DNA from: Shouchella oshimensis
GTDB lineage: Bacteria; Bacillota; Bacilli; Bacillales; Bacillaceae_D
DNA length: 64,000 nt
Direction: 5' to 3'
Assembly: GCF_002019765.1 (NCBI RefSeq)
Contig: NZ_KV917380.1
Location: forward strand, 734,707-798,706
Of the stretch, positions 32,163 through 40,888 are shown one piece after another. The first letter of the stretch is position 1. Each line of letters begins with the position of its first letter. Position numbers and translations under genes: made by a program. A model generated the notes under the pieces. That model was not told where the DNA came from. It was given only the letters and a program-made list of their open reading frames with translations, and made no database searches.

Positions 32163-34916
32163 ATGGAGAAATGGAAAAAGTGGGTAGGTGCTAGTCTCGT
32201 CGCATTGACTCTCCCGTTTAGTGTAAATGGAGAGGCGAAAGCAGAAGAAAAAGCACTGAATATTTTTCATACGAATGATATTCATGCATCGTTTGAAGAA
32301 TACGGAAAAGTGTCTGCTTATGTAAAAGAGAAGCGAGATCAGCTTGAACATGTGTTATTTGTTGATGCAGGTGACTTTGCAAGTGGTAACCCTGTTGTTG
32401 ATTTAAATTTTGGAAAACCGATGGTAGATGTTTTTAACCTAGCAGGTCTTGATGCATTTACGATTGGCAATCATGAATTTGACTACGGACAAACTTATTT
32501 ACAAGAAAATATGGAAGATTCCTTATTTCCATGGCTTGGTGCAAATATGAGTACAGGGGACACAGGTGTAGAAAATCCTGAACCTTATACAATCATTGAT
32601 GTGGATGGCATAGCAGTCGGTATTCTTGGTATTACACAAGCGCCACCTGCCACGGCTCCAGCGAATGTAATCGGCATGACGTTTGATCAAGACTATGTGG
32701 GAACAGCTCTTTCCTATCAGGATGAGCTAGAGGAGCAGGCAGATGTGATTGTCGCATTAACACATATTGGTCATGATCAAGATCGTCGCTTAGCAGAAGC
32801 GGTAGACTATTTTGATGTTATTATCGGTGGACATTCCCATACAACGTTACGTCAACCTGTTGTTGTGAACGGCACACCGATCGTACAAACTGGATCGAAT
32901 TTAGCCAATCTTGGTGAGCTTACGCTTACTTACAATGATGAGACCGAAGACGTGACGAATGTAACGGGTAGCTTAACGGCAGTATCTTCTATGACAAGCA
33001 TTGATGAAGAGGTTCAAGCTGTAATTGATGGCTACGTTGAAGAAATGGAAGACGTGTTAGGCAAGGTCGTTGGCTATAGCGATACAGGGTTAACGAGAGA
33101 TGGACGTTTTAATGGCGATGCTCCTTTAGGAAATTTCTGGACTGATGCCATGCGTGACTTTGCTGATGCAGATGTAGCGTTAACGAATAACGGGGGATTA
33201 CGAGACAGTATTTCTCCGGGAGAAGTTACATTGAATGATCTGTATTCCATTGAACCATTTGCTAACGAGATAATGGTTATAGAGATGACAGGTGCAGCGA
33301 TTGAAGAGGTCATTGCGTTTTCTTATTCTAGAGACAATCGAAATCAAATAGATCTTCAAACATCTGGCTTGCACTATGAGATTATTACAGGAACAACAGG
33401 AAATTACTTAGACGTAAACTTAACAATAGGCGGACAAGCCGTTGATGAGAACGAGACTTACATGGTTGCTGTTGCTGATTATATTGGAACAGGTGGTTCT
33501 GGGTATCAGTTTGAAGGTGAAGTGATTCACGAGACAGTTGGCTTAATGACAGCAGCGATGGAGCAGTACGCTCTTCGTTTAACCGACGCTGGTGAAAAAT
33601 TGAATTACTATAGAGAAGGACGTATAGCCATTAAAGTAGATCCTTCTGGACCAAACCCAGGTGACATTATTGGTTCTACTGAAACGGGTCTCTATTCTGC
33701 TAATAAAAGTACACAAGATGTTGGTATCGGAAATCTATACACAGATGCCATTCGAGCAAAAACAGGAAGCGACATTGGGCTTTTAAATCGAAGTTCAATT
33801 ACAGGAGAAATTCCTCCTGGAAGTATAACGGATCGCCAAATTGAAGCATTAGATTCGTTTGGCAATGCCATTGTTGTTGTGGAAACAACAGGTGAACGGA
33901 TAATGGAAGTGTTAGTAGAACAATCCCGTTATCACAATGGTGTGGATCTACAAGCTTCAGGTTTAACATATACACTTATACCGGATGGAAATCGTTATGA
34001 ACTAGCAAATGTGAACGTGCACGGAGAGCCGATAGAGTCTCAAGAGACGTATACGGTTGCATATAATGACTACATGCATGGGACGAACTTTTATCAATTA
34101 GGAACTGTGCTGGACGATTCTTATGGGCCAGTATGGCAAGCTGTTGTTGATTATGTAATGGATCAAACAGAGCCGATTAATTATGAAGAAGGAAGCAGAA
34201 TTACGATAGAAGGTTCAGAGCCAGGTGATCCGACTGGTACGAGAACGGTAGCTGAAGCAATTGGAAACAATAGCGGAGTCTACCCTGTAAAAGGATACAT
34301 TATCGGATCAATTGTAAACCAGCGTCCTGTGATTGGTGAAGGAACTCATGCTGCATCGAATCTGTTACTGGCGGATTCACCGAATGAAACCGATCGTAGT
34401 AAGATGCTGCCTGTACAGCTTGTGAATGGTACAGCAGTGAGAAACGGGTTAAATTTAGAAAGTAATCCAACAAATCTAGGTAAAGCAGTACGTATCACTG
34501 GTTCTTTGGAAGCTTATTTTTCTACTCCTGGTATGAGAGCGCCTAGTACGTATGAATGGATAGAAGAGGAAGGCCCTGTAGAACCTGAACCGCCAGTTTG
34601 TTCGTTTGACGAATGGAGTGGCAGCCAAGTGTATACGGCAGGGGATCGTGTTGAGTACAATGGTGACTTTTATGAAGCAAAATGGTGGACGCAAGGAGAA
34701 AATCCAAGCCAATCTGGTCAGTGGGATGTATGGAAAAAAGTAGCTGATTGCTATGAGGTTCCTGAAGGTCCTCAAGAATGGATCAAAGACCAAATTTATG
34801 TTGCCGGTGATCAAGTTCTTGTAGAAGGACAGCTTTATGAAGCGAAGTGGTGGACACAAGGAGAAGACCCAAGACGTTCCGGGCAATGGGATGTATGGAA
34901 AAAAGTAACCGAATAA
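32163..34916 (+). CDS. Secreted 5'-nucleotidase-type phosphoesterase with chitin-binding modules
   Basis: A 917-residue exported protein. In order: signal peptide (1-27), calcineurin-like metallophosphoesterase (about 32-260; metal motifs NDIH 38-41, DAGD 68-71, GNHEF 102-106, LTHIGHD and GGHSHT), a 5'-nucleotidase C domain (about 285-480, substrate motifs NNGGLR and GGSGY), a second C-domain copy (about 500-690), an OB-like DUF6359-type domain (about 695-805), and two CBM5/12 chitin-binding modules (about 820-862 and 872-917), both with EAKWWTQGE. In the second C-domain NNGGLR is replaced by LNRSSI and GGSGY by GTNFY, so it is probably inactive. It would hydrolyse extracellular nucleotides while bound to chitin. 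GAGGAGG precedes the ATG. Confidence 0.9.
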   Translation: MEKWKKWVGASLVALTLPFSVNGEAKAEEKALNIFHTNDIHASFEEYGKVSAYVKEKRDQLEHVLFVDAGDFASGNPVVDLNFGKPMVDVFNLAGLDAFTIGNHEFDYGQTYLQENMEDSLFPWLGANMSTGDTGVENPEPYTIIDVDGIAVGILGITQAPPATAPANVIGMTFDQDYVGTALSYQDELEEQADVIVALTHIGHDQDRRLAEAVDYFDVIIGGHSHTTLRQPVVVNGTPIVQTGSNLANLGELTLTYNDETEDVTNVTGSLTAVSSMTSIDEEVQAVIDGYVEEMEDVLGKVVGYSDTGLTRDGRFNGDAPLGNFWTDAMRDFADADVALTNNGGLRDSISPGEVTLNDLYSIEPFANEIMVIEMTGAAIEEVIAFSYSRDNRNQIDLQTSGLHYEIITGTTGNYLDVNLTIGGQAVDENETYMVAVADYIGTGGSGYQFEGEVIHETVGLMTAAMEQYALRLTDAGEKLNYYREGRIAIKVDPSGPNPGDIIGSTETGLYSANKSTQDVGIGNLYTDAIRAKTGSDIGLLNRSSITGEIPPGSITDRQIEALDSFGNAIVVVETTGERIMEVLVEQSRYHNGVDLQASGLTYTLIPDGNRYELANVNVHGEPIESQETYTVAYNDYMHGTNFYQLGTVLDDSYGPVWQAVVDYVMDQTEPINYEEGSRITIEGSEPGDPTGTRTVAEAIGNNSGVYPVKGYIIGSIVNQRPVIGEGTHAASNLLLADSPNETDRSKMLPVQLVNGTAVRNGLNLESNPTNLGKAVRITGSLEAYFSTPGMRAPSTYEWIEEEGPVEPEPPVCSFDEWSGSQVYTAGDRVEYNGDFYEAKWWTQGENPSQSGQWDVWKKVADCYEVPEGPQEWIKDQIYVAGDQVLVEGQLYEAKWWTQGEDPRRSGQWDVWKKVTE

Positions 34917-34920
34917 TAAA

Positions 34921-34957
34921 AAACAGAGATATGGATTTCCATATCTCTGTTTTTTTG
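34921..34957 (+). terminator. Terminator after 5'-nucleotidase gene
   Basis: AACAGAGATATGG / CCATATCTCTGTT, a 13-bp perfect stem with loop ATTT, followed by a run of T. Confidence 0.92.
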
Positions 34958-35035
34958 TACTAAAATGCATGATTAAAAAAAAGCAACGGTGGAATATCAA
35001 AAGAAAGAAGAGAGGATCAAGAGGAGGAGACAGCA

Positions 35036-35263
35036 GTGGCCAAAAAAGAAATTGAAGAAAAAATCATCGCAGAATTAGAAAAAGTAGAGACTGTATCAAG
35101 CGTTAAATTTGAGAAAAGTCTCGATGGATTTAATGGGTACCCAGCTCACGTTATTGGCGATGTCATGATGGACCTGAAGCAGAAAGGTGTTATTGATAAA
35201 GTTGGAACCCTTGGTATTGCAGATGATGAGATTAAACTGAATAAGCAGTACAAATCAAATTAG
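35036..35263 (+). CDS. Small basic protein of unknown function
   Basis: A 75-residue soluble protein starting at GTG after GAGGAGGAG. The first 25 residues are a charged helix (KKEIEEKIIAELEKVE); the rest (HVIGDVMMDLKQKGVIDKVG) could form a helix-wing, but no DNA-binding family is recognised. It is flanked by its own terminator and therefore forms a single-gene unit. Function unknown. Confidence 0.7.
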   Translation: MAKKEIEEKIIAELEKVETVSSVKFEKSLDGFNGYPAHVIGDVMMDLKQKGVIDKVGTLGIADDEIKLNKQYKSN

Positions 35264-35269
35264 AGCTAG

Positions 35270-35306
35270 GCTACAGTAAGGACCAAACCTTACTGTAGCT
35301 TTTTTA
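35270..35306 (+). terminator. Terminator after small basic protein gene
   Basis: GCTACAGTAAGG / CCTTACTGTAGC, a 12-bp perfect stem with a 6-base loop, then TTTTTTT. Confidence 0.92.
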
Positions 35307-35358
35307 TTGGATAAACGAGCCAGTCTTATCGCACACTAGCTATAAAAAAGGAGCGTTT

Positions 35359-36711
35359 ATGGCTAAACAAAAGAAGTTAAAAGCAAAAGGGGGTCTTGCT
35401 TGGTGGCAACTCTCTCTTCTTGGAATTGGGTGTACAATTGGAACAGGCTATTTTCTAGGTTCGAGTATTGGAATCTCTTTAGCAGGTCCTGCTATCGTCG
35501 CTTCGTTTTTACTTGCTGCTGTTGGCACATACTTTGTTTTTATTGCACTGGCTCAAATGACCGCTAACGATCCTCAGGAAGGTTCATTTAGTGTTTATGC
35601 AGAAAAAGCGTTTGGTGAAAAACTTGGATTTGCCTCTGGTTGGAATTATTGGGTGTCAAATATATTAATCATAGGGAGTCAACTTACAGCTTTATCAATC
35701 TTATCGCAATTTTGGTTTGAAAGTACGCCACTTTGGGTGTTTGCATCGCTCTATTCTAGTTTAGGGATCTTTGTTGTCATTTTAGGGACAAAAGGGTTTG
35801 ACTCTGTTGAAAACGTACTATCAGTTATTAAAGTAGCAGCAATCTTCATGTTCGTGGTGTTAGGGATACTGGCAGTTTTCCACCTAATTAATCATACAGG
35901 TCAAGAGCCAATGTTACCATCGAATGTACAGGAATGGTTTCCCCGCGGTTTTCCCGGCTTCTGGGGATCGCTCATATATGCCTTTTATGCATTTGGGGGA
36001 ATTGAAGTCATTGGTCTAATGGCCATGCAATTAAAGAAAAAGGAAGAGGCACCCAAAGCAGGTAAAGTGTTGCTCATTGGCGTTACCGTCTTGTATACAC
36101 TCTCTTTAGGGTTCGCAATAAGTCTCGTCCCCTATACTGCATTTAATGACTCCGAGAGCCCCTTCGTAACAGCTATGTCAGCGTACGGATTAGCCTTCTT
36201 TCCACATGTATTTAATGGTGCAATCATTATCGCTGGTTTTTCCGCAATGACAGCGTCGTTGTTTGGAGTAACGACATTATTAGCTCAGTTGGCCAAGCAG
36301 AAACACGCACCGTCTTTCTTTCAAAAGCGTGTCTCGTTTCATGATTTACCGTTCTATTCGCTGCTACTTGCCACTTGTGGATTAATCTTCGCTGTAGTTG
36401 CCGCATTGCTGTTGCCAGGGCGTTTATTTGAATACATTACAACGGCAGCTGGCATTTTAATTTTAGTTAATTGGATGATTATTTTACTGTCTAATTGGCG
36501 TTTACTTCAGCCTACGCTTTGGCGAATCTGTGGGCATATTATTGGATTCCTGCTCATGCTTTTCGCGATTACAGGAATCGCTTTAGAAGAAACAGGTAGA
36601 CCCGGTTTGTATGTGAGTCTAGCATTTCTTTTTGCCATCATCGTAGTGACGTTTATTGTAAAGAAAAAACGTTATAAGCCAAAAGTGTGGAATGGTTATC
36701 CCCGTAAATAA
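35359..36711 (+). CDS. Amino acid permease (APC superfamily)
   Basis: A 450-residue, 12-segment transporter. The N-terminal GIGCTIGTGYFLGSSIGISLAGP (helix 1 unwound GxxxGTG motif that binds the substrate alpha-amino/carboxyl groups) and YAEKAFGEKLGFASGWNYWVSN are typical of the AAT branch. AAAAAGGAGCGTTT precedes the ATG. It probably imports a neutral or cationic amino acid with protons; specificity cannot be assigned. It is a single-gene unit. Confidence 0.88.
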   Translation: MAKQKKLKAKGGLAWWQLSLLGIGCTIGTGYFLGSSIGISLAGPAIVASFLLAAVGTYFVFIALAQMTANDPQEGSFSVYAEKAFGEKLGFASGWNYWVSNILIIGSQLTALSILSQFWFESTPLWVFASLYSSLGIFVVILGTKGFDSVENVLSVIKVAAIFMFVVLGILAVFHLINHTGQEPMLPSNVQEWFPRGFPGFWGSLIYAFYAFGGIEVIGLMAMQLKKKEEAPKAGKVLLIGVTVLYTLSLGFAISLVPYTAFNDSESPFVTAMSAYGLAFFPHVFNGAIIIAGFSAMTASLFGVTTLLAQLAKQKHAPSFFQKRVSFHDLPFYSLLLATCGLIFAVVAALLLPGRLFEYITTAAGILILVNWMIILLSNWRLLQPTLWRICGHIIGFLLMLFAITGIALEETGRPGLYVSLAFLFAIIVVTFIVKKKRYKPKVWNGYPRK

Positions 36712-36853
36712 CAGTTGGCAATAGACGTTCAAGAGATAAGCGTGAATCCTGTCTGAAAGGCAAACGATGAAGAATAAGAATGAGAATGATTTAAAGGCTT
36801 TTAGCATCTATGGCTAGAAGTCTTTTGAAGTCCATTTTTATAGAGGTGAAATA

Positions 36854-37384
36854 ATGAACGACATGATTCTAAAAGAAGCGAACGCCACCATTTATTTTGA
36901 TCGCTCCAATTATTTACGAGAGCAAACAACTGACCCAAAAAAGATGGAAGCGGCAATCAGTTATTTAAAAGACTATGTTGAGGATCGAGACCATGGTTTG
37001 CTCGGGTATTTTTACCGCATACTCGGAAAGACAGAACAAGCATCATACCACTATCAGCTCTGTCTAAAAAAAAGCTGAACAAAAAGGAAATAATCAAGCT
37101 TTACTAATCAATTCAATACGATATGGAGACGTTCTTAAGTACGCAAACTTACATGATGAACGCTCGTATGGTTTGAAAAAGCATCTGAATTGGCTCGTCA
37201 ATTAAGTATGAATGAATATGATGATTTTATTCTACAACACAAGGGTAAATGTTTGTGGGAAATGAAAAAAATAAGAAAGGCCCAATGGTGTTTTGAGGAG
37301 GCTTATGCATTAAGAGTACGAAAAAAGGATGAAGCGCTCATTCAATCAACGAAACAGGCTTTAAATCTATTGACCAAACTTTAG
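36854..37384 (+). pseudogene. TPR-like protein, broken by two frameshifts
   Basis: Joining three reading-frame pieces gives a continuous, mostly helical protein of about 175 residues with tetratricopeptide-like patterns: FYRILGKTEQASYHYQLCL, then RYGDVLKYANLHDE, then WFEKASELARQLS and CLWEMKKIRKAQWCFEEAYAL. The first shift is at a run of eight A (37066-37073). The second, compensating shift is near 37162-37169. The ribosome-binding site (AGAGGTG) and start remain. The function of the parent protein is not known. A sequencing error at the A-run is possible, but two independent errors are less likely. Confidence 0.75.
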
Positions 37385-37542
37385 TGTCACAAAGTATAAA
37401 CCATCGTGTAAAACACCAAGTTATAGCTTTGTCTCGACAAAATCTAAAGACATTCGTACATTTCGTTTGATTTTCAGCATATGCCTTTCTCTTTTCTCTA
37501 ATAAGTGAATAAAGTATTTAATAATAGCGAAAGGAGATTGGT

Positions 37543-38841
37543 ATGAATATCATTCAAGACTTTATCCCTGCTTCTAATGGAAATCGACCTGGTTATGCGT
37601 TAACTCCAACCTATATTACGATTCATGAAACAGCTAATACTAGTGCCGGAGCCGATGCTGCAATGCACGCTAGATATGTGAAAAACCCTACTACGGCAGT
37701 AAGTTGGCATTTTACAGTTGATGATGGGCAAACGATTTACCAACACTTACCGTTAAATGAAAACGGTTGGCACGCAGGTGATGGTGGTAGTGGAACTGGA
37801 AACCGTCAGTCAATTGGCATTGAAATTTGTGTAAACCGGGATGGTGACTTCCAACAAGCCATGCGAAATGCTGCACAATTAACTCGCCAATTAATGGATC
37901 AGTTTCAGGTTCCTCTTGATCGTGTTGTGGCACACCAACATTGGAGTGGAAAACGTTGCCCGGCGAATATTATCAATGCAGGTGGAATTGAAACGTTTCG
38001 TACACTCATTCCTTCTTCAAGCACGATCCCAGTAGAAGAAGAAAACAATGCACCTGCCCCAACACCACCTCCATCAAACGGAAGTGGAAATCAAACAACA
38101 GGAAGTATCGTTACCTATTTAAACAGTATTGGAGTGGATTCGAGTTTCGATAACCGAGCTCGTTTAGCACGTCAGAATGGTATCCAAAACTATACAGGAA
38201 CAGCGGCAGAAAATACTCGACTACTTGTGCTACTTAGAGATGGACAAGAGTCTAGCGGAAGTACGCCAACTCCGTCACCGGCTTCACCACCATCGAGTGG
38301 GAGCGGAAATCAAACAACAGGAAGTATCGTCACCTATTTAAATAGTATTGGAGAAGATTCAAGTTTTCAAAACCGAGCTCGTTTGGCCGTGCAGTATGGA
38401 ATTACGAATTACCGTGGGACGTCTGAACAGAACACGCAACTGATATCACTACTTCGTGATCGTGATCATGCATCAAACCGACCACCTGCAGGCGGTGGAA
38501 ATCAGACTACTGGAAGTATTGTCACGTATTTGAATAGTATTGGTGTTGACTCTAGTTACGATAATCGAGGGCGTTTAGCAAGAGAGAATGGCATTTCTAA
38601 TTACACAGGAACGGCTGCTCAGAATACACAATTACTGCAACTTCTCAGAAGTGGTGGTCCGACAAAACCGAACACGAGACCAAAACCACGTCAAGGTGAA
38701 GGGATTGTGAATTATTTAAACAGAATTGGTGTGGATTCATCTTACTCAAATCGCTCCCGCTTAGCAGCACAATACGGAATTCGCAACTACCGAGGCACAG
38801 CAGCGCAGAATTCGGAATTGTTAGATCGTGTTTCAAGGTAA
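37543..38841 (+). CDS. N-acetylmuramoyl-L-alanine amidase with four C-terminal repeats
   Basis: A 432-residue amidase_2 (PGRP-like) zinc hydrolase. The catalytic domain spans about 15-155: ITIHET (zinc His), SWHFTVDDG, and VAHQHWSGKRCP (zinc His and Cys). It cuts the MurNAc-L-Ala bond of peptidoglycan. Four copies of a roughly 45-residue module follow, each reading (S)IVTYLNSIGxDSSxxNRxRLAxxxGIxNYxGTxxxNxxLLxLL, separated by Pro/Ser-rich linkers in the first two. These are presumably wall-binding. There is no signal peptide, as in phage endolysins or mother-cell lysis enzymes. It stands alone; no holin gene is adjacent. AAAGGAG precedes the ATG. Confidence 0.88.
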   Translation: MNIIQDFIPASNGNRPGYALTPTYITIHETANTSAGADAAMHARYVKNPTTAVSWHFTVDDGQTIYQHLPLNENGWHAGDGGSGTGNRQSIGIEICVNRDGDFQQAMRNAAQLTRQLMDQFQVPLDRVVAHQHWSGKRCPANIINAGGIETFRTLIPSSSTIPVEEENNAPAPTPPPSNGSGNQTTGSIVTYLNSIGVDSSFDNRARLARQNGIQNYTGTAAENTRLLVLLRDGQESSGSTPTPSPASPPSSGSGNQTTGSIVTYLNSIGEDSSFQNRARLAVQYGITNYRGTSEQNTQLISLLRDRDHASNRPPAGGGNQTTGSIVTYLNSIGVDSSYDNRGRLARENGISNYTGTAAQNTQLLQLLRSGGPTKPNTRPKPRQGEGIVNYLNRIGVDSSYSNRSRLAAQYGIRNYRGTAAQNSELLDRVSR

Positions 38842-38851
38842 ATGGTGCTTT

Positions 38852-38890
38852 GGCTTAAGAAGTCATTTGACTCTACTTAAGCCTTTTTTT
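38852..38890 (+). terminator. Terminator after amidase gene
   Basis: GGCTTAAG / CTTAAGCC with an inner AGTCA/TGACT helix, then TTTTTTT. Confidence 0.9.
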
Positions 38891-38983
38891 GTTGTATAGG
38901 ATCATTGTTTTTAACGGTTAAGAAGAGAGCAATGCTATAATAAGGAAATTAGCAGTTCATCGTCTAAAGGGAGGGTGTGCATA

Positions 38984-39570
38984 ATGGAAAGAGTGTTGTC
39001 ATCAGATTGTAGTCGATGCTTTGGTTTATGTTGTGTCGCATTGCCTTACGGCGAATCTGCTGATTTTCCAAAAGATAAACCAAGCGGTGTTCCTTGTGGA
39101 AATTTTTTTATTTAGCACAAACATTGGAAGTGGCAGAGGATAAGCATAAACATCCGCTTTCAACCTTACAGGATGAGTTGCTTGAACAAACAAGTCATTC
39201 ACTATTCATTCGAAGCTTTACCATATCTGATTATCGTGATCGCGTGGGAATTCTTTTAGAAGAAGTGAGCCTTACTTATCGAAAAGCATATAGACAAAAA
39301 CAGTTAAAATCGAATTATATTGGCATACGCATTAGTGGCTCGTTAGCAGGACAATCGCTTCGTGGAAAGTTGCTTATCGGTGCTAACGGAAACGATGCAA
39401 ACTTTCATCGTGTTGATTTTCTTGGCGCAGATATGCGAGATACACAAGTAAAAAGAGCTGATTTATCAGATGCGCTTTTTTAAACACAGTCTCAATTAAA
39501 TGCTGCGATAGGCGATAACGAAACGATCGTACCAAGCTATTTGGTAAGACCGAATCATTGGGTAGAGTAA
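38984..39570 (+). pseudogene. Pentapeptide-repeat-type protein, decayed
   Basis: The N-terminus (CSRCFGLCCVALPYGESADFPKDKPSGVPC) is the cysteine-rich opening of a family of Bacillus pentapeptide-repeat proteins. A stop follows 43 codons on, after a T-run at 39103-39109. Homology seems to resume in another frame at about 39112 with FYLAQTLEVAEDKHK and continues through RGKLLIGANGNDANFHRVDFLGADMRDTQVKRADLSDALF, clear pentapeptide repeats. A TAA at 39481-39483 interrupts what should read L, after which TQSQLNAAIGD...HWVE continues to 39570. So there is a frameshift, probably with a deletion of the cysteine-rich middle, and a nonsense mutation. It is unlikely to give a working product. Confidence 0.75.
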
Positions 39571-39589
39571 AGCAAGCAGGAGGGATGAA

Positions 39590-40357
39590 ATGGATAGGCA
39601 AGAAACGGCTGTAAATACGATTACGGAAAGTCTTAAAGCAGATAAGCGAGTGGAAGCGGTCTTTTTAAAGGGTTCGATGGGAAGGGGCGAACATGATGCG
39701 CATTCTGATGTTGATTTATATGTTCTTGTTCGAGAAGAAGATCAACAGGCATTTATGGAAGATCGGTTAAACCATTTATCGGCCTATAGAGAGCTGCTGT
39801 TTCATGAGGATCTCTTTATTATCGCGCCACAGATTATAGCGGTTTATGATGATCTCTTGCACGTGGATCTTTACACTGTAACAGAAAAATCATTTGTGAC
39901 TAAAGACTTTTTTACGGTTGTCTATGATCCTAACGATCTTATGGATAAGTTTAAAATTAGCCAAACATTAGTGTTAACGGAACAAGAATTTTATGATGAA
40001 GCGTATGATGTTGCTTGGTTCTTGTTTCAATATTATAAAGCGAACCAAAGAGGGAGTCATGCTTGGGCAGCCCATCTGCTCAGTTATGTCCACGCACGAT
40101 TGGCAAAAGTGTTGCTTCATCATTATGCGCCAGAACGAGGTCAGCTTGGTATAAAAGCTTTAGAACGGGATGCGCCAGTCACGATTGTAAAACCTTTTAT
40201 TGAAGCGATGGACTGTTCCACACCAGAAGACCATCAAAAAGCAGTGGAGATTATGTTGTCCATCATGGAACAAGAATTGCCTTGGCTACATAACGAATTT
40301 GGATACAACAGTCAAGTCATCCGTTTTTGGGAGCGTATGATAAATGAATTAACATAA
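39590..40357 (+). CDS. Nucleotidyltransferase-domain protein (MNT/KNTase type)
   Basis: A 255-residue soluble protein. The N-terminal half carries the nucleotidyltransferase signature FLKGSMGRGEHDAHSDVDLYVLV (Gly-Ser, then Asp-x-Asp), with the third acidic residue probably in LLHVDLYTV. The C-terminal half is helical, as in aminoglycoside O-nucleotidyltransferases and related enzymes. It likely transfers AMP to a small molecule or protein. Whether it gives antibiotic resistance cannot be judged. AGGAGGGATGAA precedes the ATG. Confidence 0.8.
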   Translation: MDRQETAVNTITESLKADKRVEAVFLKGSMGRGEHDAHSDVDLYVLVREEDQQAFMEDRLNHLSAYRELLFHEDLFIIAPQIIAVYDDLLHVDLYTVTEKSFVTKDFFTVVYDPNDLMDKFKISQTLVLTEQEFYDEAYDVAWFLFQYYKANQRGSHAWAAHLLSYVHARLAKVLLHHYAPERGQLGIKALERDAPVTIVKPFIEAMDCSTPEDHQKAVEIMLSIMEQELPWLHNEFGYNSQVIRFWERMINELT

Positions 40358-40392
40358 AAAAAACAGACTCGGATGTCCGAGTCTGTTTTTAT
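40354..40392. terminator. Bidirectional terminator, nucleotidyltransferase/cold-shock genes
   Basis: AAACAGACTCGGA / TCCGAGTCTGTTT, a 13-bp perfect stem with a two- to three-base loop and A/T runs on both sides. Confidence 0.92.
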
Positions 40393-40402
40393 AGAAAGAA
40401 GA

Positions 40403-40606
40403 TTAACCTTCTTTAACTACGTTAGCAGCTTGAGGGCCACGTGCGCCATCTTCGATTTCGAAAGAAACTCTTTGACCTTCTTCTAACGTCTTGAAGCCTT
40501 CGCCAGTGATCGCTGAGAAGTGAACGAATACATCGTCGTTACCTTCGCGCTCGATGAAGCCGAATCCTTTTTCTGCGTTGAACCACTTAACTGTACCTGT
40601 TTCCAT
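40403..40606 (-). CDS. Cold-shock protein (CspA/CspB family)
   Basis: A 67-residue OB-fold RNA/DNA chaperone, exactly the usual length. RNP1 KGFGFIE and RNP2 VFVHF are intact. It melts RNA secondary structure in the cytoplasm, often at low temperature or in stationary phase. TAGGAGG lies 8 bases before the ATG. A small stem (GTGCG/CGCAC) lies immediately upstream of the ribosome-binding site and the leader seems long, as in cold-regulated csp genes. Confidence 0.95.
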   Translation of the reverse strand: METGTVKWFNAEKGFGFIEREGNDDVFVHFSAITGEGFKTLEEGQRVSFEIEDGARGPQAANVVKEG

Positions 40607-40621
40607 TGTTGTTGCCTCCTA

Positions 40622-40636
40622 GTGCGTTATTCGCAC
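40622..40636 (-). promoter_or_regulatory. Small hairpin next to csp ribosome-binding site
   Basis: GTGCG-AATAA-CGCAC on the minus strand ends 2 bases before the AGGAGG of the cold-shock gene. It could tune translation with temperature. Pairing is short, so this is tentative. Confidence 0.35.
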
Positions 40637-40888
40637 AATTGTATTCCTATCCTTGCTCAAAGCGAAACTCAAGACGAAAGACTTAAGCTATTACACGAAC
40701 AAAAATAAGCAATCTTAATCTTACCAGATGGTTTCTGTTTTTGCAAGCCTTTTCGGTATTTTTATGAAAAAACCACCTTTCTATAATAAACCATTTACGA
40801 TTAATTAACATTTACGTGTCTGGCATTACAAGCTTCTTTTTAGTGTGTTAGGATCATGTACAAACGGTTTTTTATGGAGGTTTCTCAA

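Noticed and set aside
36854-37384. Two separate small genes at 36854-37078 and 37190-37384
   Set aside because: The pieces and the intervening frame join into one TPR-like protein, and the second piece has no ribosome-binding site.
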